Source of the DNA: Purshia tridentata
Lineage: Eukaryota; Streptophyta; Magnoliopsida; Rosales; Rosaceae
DNA: 64,000 nt
Direction: 5' to 3'
NCBI GenBank assembly: GCA_003254885.1
Contig: QANT01009119.1
Location: forward strand, 80,547-144,546
Shown: piece after piece, positions 55,590 to 64,000 of the stretch
Numbering within the stretch: position 1 is the first letter of the stretch
How the letters are laid out: each line of letters starts with the position of its first letter
Notes under the pieces: model-generated
What the model was told of the DNA's origin: nothing
The model's input: only the letters and a program-made list of their open reading frames with translations
Databases searched by the model: none
Made by a program: the position numbers and the translations under genes

Positions 55590-56877
55590 ATGTTTCCTTC
55601 ACACCAAAGCGGTAAGCAGCTGGTGTTCCAGATTTCATCGAATCCCGATCACGAAAATCAAAAGCACACATTAATCTCATCAGAAGATCATAGGATTAAT
55701 CTTGGGCATCCGTCTTCATCACCGGACGGCAGTATTGTTTTTAACAACGCTATCAATATGAGAAAGAACCGCCCACCGGTGCGGCGGAAATCAGCTGTGA
55801 CTACTGCTTTGGATCATCATAACATTATTGAAAATTCAAAGGAAAACAAGAAGAAGAAAATGATGATGCATAGGGACACTGAAAGGCAAAGAAGGCAAGA
55901 AATGGCTACCTTATACGTGTCACTTAGATCTCAACTCCCACTTGAATTCATCAAGGTCAACATCGCTAACCATTGTTTAAATTTTCCTGTTTTAATTTAC
56001 TCATTTGTACTTACCAAATTAGCTTTGCTTTTGGCAAAACATCATGCTGGTTTCGTACAATTATGTCCAAAACATGAATACCCATTTGAGATTTTACATG
56101 ACTACTGCTAATACACCTCTATCTCTCTCTCATGGAAGCAAGAATCCATTATGACTAGCTAGGGTTATGTATATTAATTGGTTAATTTGGTGGAATTGAA
56201 AGCAGGGAAAGCGTTCGATATCTGACCAAATGAACGAGGCTGTGAATTATATAAGACACCTCCAGAACAGAATCAAGAGATTAGATGCCAAGAGAAAGGA
56301 ATTGAAGAAACCGAACAATGACATAAGCGCTAGTAGTGAACATGATGAGGACCACGGGGGTACTAGTGGGAGCTCAAATACAAACAGGTGTTCGCGGATT
56401 AGGCCAAGCAGCTCTACTTTCACGATCAACCCATGTTGTGGTGGAGTTCAAATTGTTATCAGTAGAGGGTTGAGAGACGAATACAGGTTACCTCTTTCAA
56501 GGATTTTACAAATTTTGCTTGAACAAGGCCTTAATGTTGTTACCTATGTTTCCTCCAGAGTCAATCACAAACTCATCCTTCATACTATCCACTCCGAGGT
56601 ATGCTCCATTCATCCATTAACACTCGTTCATAATTTTGATAATTAATTGATCATATATTATTTAGGGATTAGCTTTTTGCTAAGTTTCCATTTTAATTAG
56701 TTAAAACCATACATATACATATATATCATTAATTTTTATTGCATCTGTATATATATGTCTGTGTTTGATTAGTTTTCTTCTCAGGTGGATGATCTCCAAA
56801 GTCTCAATCGTTCTGGGCTGGAACAGAAACTAGCCCAACTGTTTAATATTGAATCATCCACATGTATGTCCAAGTAA
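55590..56877 (+). CDS. bHLH transcription factor, copy C (bHLH36/118/120-type)
   Basis: Exons 55590-55955, 56206-56598 and 56785-56877 join to 283 residues. The N-terminus MFPSHQSGKQ is followed by LVFQISSNPD. The basic region HRDTERQRRQEM has the full H-E-R set, helix 1 ends LPLEFIK at the intron, and helix 2 starts GKRSISDQMNEAVNYIRHL. An acidic and serine-rich spacer is followed by CCGGVQIVISRG and LLEQGLNVVTYVSS, the ACT-like part. The last exon is VDDLQSLNRSGLEQKLAQL. It is the only copy of the trio on the plus strand. The intron positions and phases equal those of A and B, so the three arose by local duplication. Confidence 0.95.
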
Positions 56878-59800
56878 CTCGACTGTTTCTGGAGTTCCCA
56901 CTATATATATGATGCATTCGATCGATTTTGTTTTGTGCTCTACCAGATTGTGAAACTAAACAATATGTATGTGAATATTGAAGCCTTTCCAAATGTTTTT
57001 GTAAGATAAAGAAAAGGAAAGGAATGGCCAACCAGCTCTTTTGAACAGCTTTTCCTTTGAGCCTTTTGTGCATAATATATTCATATATATGTAATATTGT
57101 TGTGTAATTCTTTTACCAAATGGTTATGTTGTCAGCTAGCTGACCGGCCATACAGTAATCATTGATCTATATTGGCAGTTGATCTGACAGTATATTGTTC
57201 TTAACAAAAGAGATGGTTAATTGCTTACGTTGTTTCATTATATATTTTGTCCTCCTTGTGTAGTGAAAAGTGAATTACCAATAATTAGGTGCAATATATG
57301 TATATTTTTTTTTATCGAAAATGATATAGTAGTACTCCAGCAAGACGATATATTGTTGCTTTTTCATGCCATAGGTGATAGTACAGAGTTTAATTATTTA
57401 AATGTGAGGAAACAAATTATAAATAACATAGAATATATTTGACTTAATTATGGAGTATAGACCTACATTCATCAAATGCATGCATGTTCCTTGTGTGATG
57501 AATATTTGCTATTTCTTCTATCAAACATACATATCTTGAAATGCATTTTTTCATGATGTCAATTGTCAAAGTGGATACATTCTGTTAAGCTCTCTATTGT
57601 AGAGATATTTCATAATTAATATCTAAAAAGTTAATATTTCCCCTTTTTCATCTTTTATTGATATAATGTGAATAAACGGAGCAGCTAAATAAAGAACTGC
57701 AGATTCTGGTGAAGTGGCAAGCTTCTGCTTAATTATTTGCAAGTAATTGTGATCTGTAGTTCAAGTGTTGAAATTTTTGGGCTTCTGACAATGTATTTCT
57801 CTCTCTATTAAGTCAAGTTTAGAAGACTGATGGAGTGGCATGTTCTCAGATCGATCCATTAAGGCAGTATATGCAGTACATGTGTGTTTCTGTTCTATGT
57901 AATAAAGCTGCAGTTTTTTTGTGTTTCCATAGTGCATGCAGAATGCTAATTAAAGGATCAACTCAATAATTAAGATATTATGGGCAAAAAGGTGAATAAA
58001 AAAGAAGATCCATTGTAATAGCTTGTCAGATGTTGTTATGGAAATTGGATTGGAAATGTTTAATTTTCTGAAATAGAAAAGGAAAAGCTGTTCTATTAGT
58101 ACACAATGTATGCTGCAGGGACAATGTCTTTCATAGCCTCTTAGCCTTATAGCCTTAGGTATACAAATTGGTGTAGACTATACACAAATTAGTCAAAATA
58201 CTATTTGTCTTCCGAGAATTGCAGATTAGGAATTGTAGTTTGGTGAAGTGGTGGCGTTTGTAAAAGCTTATTTGGTCGGTGGTGGCGAGCTTACACGACA
58301 TGTCGTCTGTAAGCAAAAAGACGACATGTCTGCTGTAAGAATAAAAGGCGATATGACGTTTAATAGTAAGATTCATTTTATAGACTGGACTGTTAAAAGT
58401 ATGGGGGCCCCTCTTTGGAATTGCTAAACTTGGGCCTAACCCATGGGCTTCCATTTACTGGTCACTGACTATTTTAACTTTACTGTAAATTTCAATTTGG
58501 GCTTTACCAGGTTGGGCCTCCCTCCGTAGTCCATTCAATGACTCCGTTAGAGGATACTTCTAGTCTTGTAGAGTTGCATGGCCCAGAGCTGTTTGTAGTC
58601 AGAGTTTGGGCCCCATTAAAGTTTCAGTTGGTACAAGCAGCTGTGTTGTTTTGGAGGATGACAGTTCAAAACAGAGGAGGTGACCATGTCGCTGGAATTG
58701 AAAACATAAGATATAGGGAGGACAAGTTCATTTCTCATTATATTACACAAAATTTACAAACTGGATTTCTCGAATCGGCTTGGAAGAAACTAAAGCAAAC
58801 ACTTACAGAAAATACCATAAAAAATTGGATGGAGCTTCCAGTTCCAGTAAAGATACATTGGCTCCCTCCTATGATTTATCAGCAAACTTCCGATTGAATC
58901 CCACAATGCAGCCCCACGCCATTAGCTTCACAAAGCACTTCAGATCATCCTCATTGCATAAGACAGCCCCCAAAACCTCACACAAAGTCAGTTGATAGTT
59001 GATACACAATATAATCAGATAAAAGATCCTCCCAATCCTCCTTATGATCGCAGAAAGGGAAACCTTCAACCCTGCTCAAATCGCCTCCCCTCATATGTCT
59101 CTGCTGGGTTTTCTCTTAATCTGTCTACTAAGTCGGACCACAGATCAAAACTCACCCACAAAATTGAGGATACTTGCCCATTTACAAAATTAAACCATGC
59201 AAAAAGTTAATGGCGTCATTTAGATGGTCAGAATGAAAACATGTCACAACTAACTCACAAGCTACGATACTTATCTCTTTTGCTTGTAGCAAACTCTACC
59301 TGGAATAAATGTAATTAGTAGCCAGAACTTCACCGAAGAAGTCTTAAAACATTAAAATATCACATAGTAGGCTTCAAGCTGGCAAGTTGAGATGACCTGT
59401 ATTTGCAATGGACTAGCTCTAGGACAAAGATATAAGCAGATTTCTTTTAATTTACATAATTAAGCTACAAGAAGCATCATCATCAACAAGCATACCTTGT
59501 TACCAAAAGACATAACTTCGAAAGGGCATAATCTCCAAAAGTATTTTGTATAAATTTCTAATTAATTGATAGCCTGTAGCCTTGTTTATGTTTCAGTTAC
59601 TCTTCTGTTTAAAGAATTTCGTATTGCTTTTCTCACAGGTTCCACCCAAGAAACTGATACTAAGCTGGACAAGAACAATTATTTTCACTTGCTTTTGTTT
59701 CTTCTTATCTTGAAGATTAATTTGAAAATGTTTTACCCCGTTTTCTTTGGTGGTTATACTGAAAAATGGCATAAATATAAAAGCATATTCAACCTTCAGA

Positions 59801-60313
59801 AAGCTGCAGACAGGAAGGAACAACTACCCTGGCCAAAATTTTCAAATGATGAAAAGCAAGTTGCCCTCTTTTTTCCCTTTCCTTTTCTTTTGGGAGAGGA
59901 GGGGGTCAACTTAAGGAACTTTGTTAACCAAGTTATAGTTCAATTTCTAGATAACTGATTCAAATGACTAAGCTGGCCTCATCGACAAAAGGATGGGCCA
60001 CTCCAGAAAAGAAAAGTTAGCATTCCTGAAAGTCAGTGCAAGAGGAATATATCCAGTGACAGTTTTTTCATGTGTACCCCAAATTATGATTATATAAGAA
60101 GATCAAATATCTTTTGGATTTGTAGGGCATACCAGTAAAGAGACAAGACAAGTAGATGAAAGAAGTTGAAATGATCAAATTTATAAATACAAATAAGAAC
60201 TGTTTTTTCTTTCTTTCTCTTAATACACTATTCATCCACAAAGATGATGAAGCAATGATCTACAGCAGTATACCAACTAATTTTTATGGGAAACAAAAGC
60301 AGACATTAGATAC
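56878..60313. other. Region between bHLH copy C and the receptor-like kinase
   Basis: About 3.4 kb. The bases after 56878 are the 3' UTR of copy C, and those before 60313 are the 3' UTR of the minus-strand kinase. Open frames at 58538-58897 (119 codons, +) and 59566-59958 (130 codons, +) show no domain I recognise and were left uncalled. A near-palindrome with a repeated ACGACATGTC motif lies at 58290-58339. Confidence 0.5.
58290..58339. repeat. Near-palindrome with repeated ACGACATGTC
   Basis: CTTACACGACATGTCGTCTGTAAG (24 bp, given here as CTTAC, ACGACATGTCGT and CTGTAAG) is nearly self-complementary. After CAAAAAG, ACGACATGTC and CTGTAAG recur in the same order. This is a combination of a palindrome and a direct repeat in intergenic DNA. 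Confidence 0.7.
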
Positions 60314-62281
60314 TCACCGGACCTTTCTATGAGACTTGTATGGGAAGCGTGACTTAGCTGAAGTGGATAATTCAGGTGGTAGTTGGGGTGGTTGTAACTC
60401 ACCAGTCAGCATCCCCACAACCTCTTTCATCGAAGGCCGGCGAGCAGGTGACTTCTGCAAACAAACTAATGCCACAGTGATGCAAAGGAGAGCTTGATCT
60501 CGATCCAAGGCCTGAATGGACTTATCAACGAGATCAATAAGCTTCCCAGCACGGGCAAGATGGCGTGCCCAAGATAACAAATTCGCCCTTTGGAACTCGG
60601 ATAGAGGCGAATTGGACACCTGAAGTGGGCGCCGCCCGGCTATAAGAACCAACAATAAGACCCCAAAACTAAAGACATCACACTTCTCAGAAGGATCACC
60701 TCCAAAACCATATTCAGGGGCAACATAACATACTGTTCCTCTCAGACTCGGAGTACTACTAATGCCACCACTCTTGGGGATTTCCCCACTTGCAGAATCA
60801 CTTGTATGACGGCGAATTCCATCCAACCACCAATCAATACTACTCATACTCCCCCAACTCTTGCTCCTACTCTTCTTCTTCTTCTTACTTTCCGCATACA
60901 ATTCCTCGTCGTCGCGTGGCCACCAATCTTCCTCATTCCCATCAAAACTCATTCCTTTGGGTTGCTCCTTTTTCTTCTTCTTCTTCTGCTTCTTCGAAAG
61001 CTCCTCACAATACTCCTCCTTCCACCATTCCCTGGCAGGCCTTCTCTTCTCCTTGTTCGAATTCTTCGCATTTTTCTCCTCATCCATTGACAACCACCAC
61101 TCTAATCGCTTCTTATTCTTCTTCTTCTTATTCTTCTTCCCAACAATTTCACTGCTCGTGGAACCGGTAGTGGTTCCAATCCAATTACTCTTGGGCCTCT
61201 CATTTCCAATCTCAGTCCCAATCCATTCCATCACATAGTCCTTCACAAACCCACCACGCCCACTGTCCTGTTTCCACCACCAATCCTTATTCACACTCTG
61301 TTTCCCCCCTCCATCCTCCACGCTACCCTTATCGAAATTCCCCTCCGGCGACACCGGGGGCGGAGAAGGCGACGTCAGCGGCGTCTCGGGCGAAACCGGA
61401 AGCTTCACTAAACAACTCTCGGGCGACTGATCAACACCCACATTGAAATCCTCAAACCCAGTAGTTGCCACACTCTCAGTTTCCTCAAGCACAGACCCAT
61501 AGTCCTCCACTCCATTACTCTCCACCTCCTCCTTCTTCTTCTCCTCCACCCCACCATTAATCTTCACCCCATCACACTCAATCACAACCTGATTCTCCGA
61601 TTTCAACCTCGCAAGCCCGAAATCCGCAATCTTCACCGAGAAGTACCGGTCCAGCAGCACATTACTGGGCTTAACATCGCCATGAATAATGGGCGGGTCC
61701 AAGCCATGAAGGTACTTGAGCCCTTTGGCAATATCAAGCGCAATCGAAAATCTCTTCTTCCATTCCATCAATTCAGGGCACTTCCTGTGCAAGAGCGCGT
61801 CCTGCAAATTCCCGTTACTCATGAGCTCGTAAACGAGCAACATCCGGCGTCGTTTTCGGTCGGAAGAGAACCCGAGCACCGAAATGACGTGGGGTGAGTC
61901 GAGCTTGGAGGCGAAGAAAAGCTCGTTCTGGAACTCGCGCTCGCCCTGGAGGGAGCCAGAGTCCATGAGCTTGACGGCGACGTCTTGGCGGGAGTGGGGA
62001 AGGGTGGCAAAGAAGACGGAGCCGAAGCCGCCTTGTCCGAGGCGGCGGGAGGGGGAGAATGAGTCGGTGGCGCGGCGGAGGAGGGAGTATGAAAAGCGGT
62101 GAGGGGGCTTCGAGTCCTCGGCCTCGGGGGCGGTGCGCTTGCGGGTGATCTTGCGGAAGCATACTAGAATGAAGAAGAGTACTGAGAAGGCGGTGGCGGT
62201 GCTGGCTGCGGCGAGAGGTGAGATGAGGTGGGTCCGGTGAGGTTGGGGTGCGGGTGATGGGGATTGGGGGATTTGGCGCAT
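60314..62281 (-). CDS. Receptor-like Ser/Thr kinase, At2g45590/At4g25390 type
   Basis: Intronless, 655 residues, first ATG at 62281. A short N-terminus is followed by one membrane segment at about 22-42 (LAAASTATAFSVLFFILVCF) and a basic stop-transfer (RKITRKR). There is no large ectodomain. Kinase motifs: GQGGFGSVF (82-90), VAVK with Lys104, Glu120, HGDVKPSN with Asp202 (Gly in place of the Arg of HRD, so a non-RD kinase), DFG at 220-222 and APE at 521-523, then DVFSFG and the C-lobe. About 300 residues separate DFG from APE instead of 20-30. This insert is acidic, then lysine-rich, with repeated WW pairs (DWWW, EWWLSMDEE, EWWKEEY, DWWPRDDEE, DWWLDG). Arabidopsis relatives are also intronless and, as I recall, carry an insert. 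Ligand and pathway unknown. Confidence 0.93.
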   Translation of the reverse strand: MRQIPQSPSPAPQPHRTHLISPLAAASTATAFSVLFFILVCFRKITRKRTAPEAEDSKPPHRFSYSLLRRATDSFSPSRRLGQGGFGSVFFATLPHSRQDVAVKLMDSGSLQGEREFQNELFFASKLDSPHVISVLGFSSDRKRRRMLLVYELMSNGNLQDALLHRKCPELMEWKKRFSIALDIAKGLKYLHGLDPPIIHGDVKPSNVLLDRYFSVKIADFGLARLKSENQVVIECDGVKINGGVEEKKKEEVESNGVEDYGSVLEETESVATTGFEDFNVGVDQSPESCLVKLPVSPETPLTSPSPPPVSPEGNFDKGSVEDGGGKQSVNKDWWWKQDSGRGGFVKDYVMEWIGTEIGNERPKSNWIGTTTGSTSSEIVGKKNKKKKNKKRLEWWLSMDEEKNAKNSNKEKRRPAREWWKEEYCEELSKKQKKKKKKEQPKGMSFDGNEEDWWPRDDEELYAESKKKKKSRSKSWGSMSSIDWWLDGIRRHTSDSASGEIPKSGGISSTPSLRGTVCYVAPEYGFGGDPSEKCDVFSFGVLLLVLIAGRRPLQVSNSPLSEFQRANLLSWARHLARAGKLIDLVDKSIQALDRDQALLCITVALVCLQKSPARRPSMKEVVGMLTGELQPPQLPPELSTSAKSRFPYKSHRKVR

Positions 62282-62652
62282 CGTGAGTTAGCAGCAGCAA
62301 CACAACATAAAGAAGAAAAATTGAGTCGTTGAATTCGGAGGAGGAAGAACAAGGGGTGTGAACCGTCTGATGATTGATTGCTCAACTGGAAGTTTGTGGC
62401 GCTTTTGAGACTTCTTCGCTCTCTTTGTTTCGGTATTTTGTGCTGTGAATCACTGACTTGTGATGTGTTTGCTTTTCGGGTGTTTTGTATTTGAGGTGCA
62501 TTGTTTTCTTTTTTTTCCTTTTCTTTGTACGTTTTAACTTTTTATGTAGTTATGTAACTTATGTTATGTGTGGTCACTTCACTTGTCAGTTTTTACTTTT
62601 TACTTTCCAGTTTGTATATAATATGCGTAATTTTCCAATAGCTAGCCTTTGG

Positions 62653-62669
62653 CACGTGCTCCGCACGTG
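62653..62669. promoter_or_regulatory. G-box pair upstream of the receptor-like kinase
   Basis: Two CACGTG motifs at 62653-62658 and 62664-62669, spaced 11 bp start to start (about one helical turn), 370-390 bp upstream of the kinase start codon on the minus strand. G-boxes are bound by bZIP and bHLH factors. Function here is inferred from sequence and position only. Confidence 0.55.
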
Positions 62670-62745
62670 TCAATTGGCATTTTTATTTTCATTTTTTAAA
62701 ATTTTGTTTTAAGTTTTATAACTTCTCAACTTTTTTTACGTTTTA

Positions 62746-63026
62746 GGTCTAGTTTAATATTGCTGTACTATGAAAATAATCATTTTTATTTGTGCTGTTA
62801 AAATAATCAATTGTAACAAATTTTATTAAATATGACTGATTTTTTAGGCGAGTTCCAACATAAACTAAAATAAGAAGTTACTCTACACTAACTTCTAATT
62901 TTAGCTTCTAATAACAGTTAATTTTTTTAAAAAAGTTGAAATGTTTTATTTTACCAAACACCTAAACACAATATGACTGCCAATAAAAATGATTTTCATC
63001 CTTAAAAAACAATACCAAACTAGGCA
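62746..63026. mobile_element. Tourist-like MITE, 281 bp
   Basis: The left end GGTCTAGTTTAATATTG and the right end on the other strand TGCCTAGTTTGGTATTG form imperfect 17-bp inverted termini. TTA lies on both sides (62743-62745 and 63027-63029). The CTAGTTTGGTATTG core matches the ends of the 710-bp element at 48255, so both belong to related families; this one looks like a shorter, more decayed copy. Confidence 0.75.
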
Positions 63027-63834
63027 TTAACGTGATGGGGTGATTTTTTAAATTATTAAATTTTATTTTAAAGGTTGTATTTTACAATTACACTATCATT
63101 TTTTATGTTGTTTCTATAAGATTGTTTGTTGAATAAAGAGTAATTTAGACAATCTCATTTTTGTGAAGCCAATAACACTAAATATCTCTCCTGACATTAT
63201 AATATTAAAGATAAATAGAAAATTATAATTTTTATAAAATATTATTTTTGTTAGGATTTTAATGGTATTATTGCATTTCACCCTACTAAATACTATCAGT
63301 CTATCACCCAATTCGTGTGCAATTTAACATTATTTCAGCGTAATAATACTGTTATAAAAGCATGACATATTATATCAAAATTAGACAGGAGTCACAGAAC
63401 TATGAATTTTCTTATTCCTCAAGTTGACTGAAATGAATCTTACTGTCAACTGAAAAAGCATAATTATAAAAAAGTATTTGTGTAACGATTTTAATATACA
63501 TGGTAATGATGGTAGCTATCATTTCAGCTCACCCCCTTATGACCCCTTGGCCCTCGTTCTCCTAAAGATTATTCATATGTGGTTATTTTACCATCATACT
63601 TCCATCTCATTTATCACCAATAATCATTTCCAATGAAATCATATGCAAAAAAAATGTGGTACCTACCAGCATGGGGAAAGGAAAAAGTGGAAAGACTTTT
63701 GAACAAAAAAGAGGAATCCATATAATTAGGTTTTTCCTCTCATCATTATAAAATAATAATTAGGAAAAACAAATTTGCTTAATAAGAGTGACGTTCTTAA
63801 AATTTCATCTTTATTCTTGTTTCACTTACTATTA

Positions 63835-64000
63835 GGGCCTGTTTGGTTCGTAAAATTGATTTTCTAAAAAATTAATTTCTATGCCTTTTTCAGAGAAAAT
63901 GAAATGTAAGATTACATTCCTCCGTTTGATAATGTTGGAAAAGTAAATCACTAATTCCCTTTTTATTTCCATTCCATTATTTGGTTTGTGCAAAAAAAAA
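63835..64000. mobile_element. Possible left end of a MITE, truncated by window
   Basis: GGGCCTGTTTGGTTCG preceded by TTA is a common start of plant DNA-transposon MITEs. The right end is outside the window, so element length and class cannot be set. Confidence 0.4.

Larger units (their letters stand above)
62282..64000. other. Upstream flank of the receptor-like kinase to window end
   Basis: The 5' leader and promoter of the kinase gene, a G-box pair, a 281-bp MITE (62746-63026), and, at the window edge, the start of another element. No gene is seen. Confidence 0.55.

Noticed and set aside
58538-58897. 119-codon frame (+) downstream of bHLH copy C
   Set aside because: Composition is ordinary but no domain or homologue is recognised and it lies in likely intergenic or UTR sequence. 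Left uncalled rather than named.
59566-59958. 130-codon frame (+) near the receptor-like kinase 3' end
   Set aside because: Hydrophobic and aromatic-rich translation is what AT-rich DNA gives by chance; no family match.
60790-61238. Long plus-strand frames opposite the receptor-like kinase
   Set aside because: They are the antisense of the lysine/glutamate-rich insert and read as low-complexity Ser/Phe/Leu.
61815-62303. 162-codon minus-strand frame overlapping the kinase start
   Set aside because: Pro/Arg-rich shadow of the GC-rich 5' end of the kinase in another frame.

Overview
The window is nuclear DNA of a flowering plant, most likely a woody eudicot. The genes have many short GT-AG introns in an AT-rich background with TA, CA and ATT microsatellites and small inverted-repeat transposons. 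The proteins belong to plant families: gibberellin 20-oxidase, GID1-like carboxylesterases, trihelix and bHLH factors, and PTI1-like and receptor-like kinases. The carboxylesterase and GA20-oxidase sequences look Rosaceae-like to me, but that is an impression, not a result. No rRNA, tRNA, CRISPR or prokaryote-type operon was seen.

Layout. 1-4.1 kb: 3' three quarters of a cytosolic phosphoglucomutase gene (+), 17 coding exons. 4.1-10.9 kb: no supported gene. 11.06-12.39 kb: three-exon gibberellin 20-oxidase (+). 12.4-17.3 kb: non-coding with small inverted repeats. 17.3-24.15 kb: tandem array of carboxylesterases, all (-): a 3'-end fragment, a copy with a frameshifted tail, a dead copy split by a 587-bp hAT-type element with an 8-bp target duplication, and two intact copies. 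24.6 kb: a relic of a retroelement-type RNase H domain. 27.55-31.12 kb: four-exon gene (-) whose spliced product of 1031 residues joins a trihelix DNA-binding region to a degenerate protein-kinase-like domain. 37.98-39.67 kb: PTI1-like cytoplasmic kinase (-), four exons. 44.6-45.6, 49.4-50.5 and 55.6-56.9 kb: three paralogous bHLH genes (-, -, +) with the same two phase-0 introns. 60.3-62.3 kb: intronless receptor-like kinase (-) with a very large insert between DFG and APE. The remaining sequence is intergenic and carries several MITEs.

How they relate. The genes are not a pathway cluster. Two groups are local duplications: the carboxylesterases, which show stages of gene death, and the bHLH trio. 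Phosphoglucomutase serves sucrose and starch metabolism, GA20-oxidase makes gibberellin precursors, and the esterases probably hydrolyse small esters. All spliced models were joined by hand and kept in frame, and their exon lengths sum to whole codons. Two of them need a GC-AG intron.
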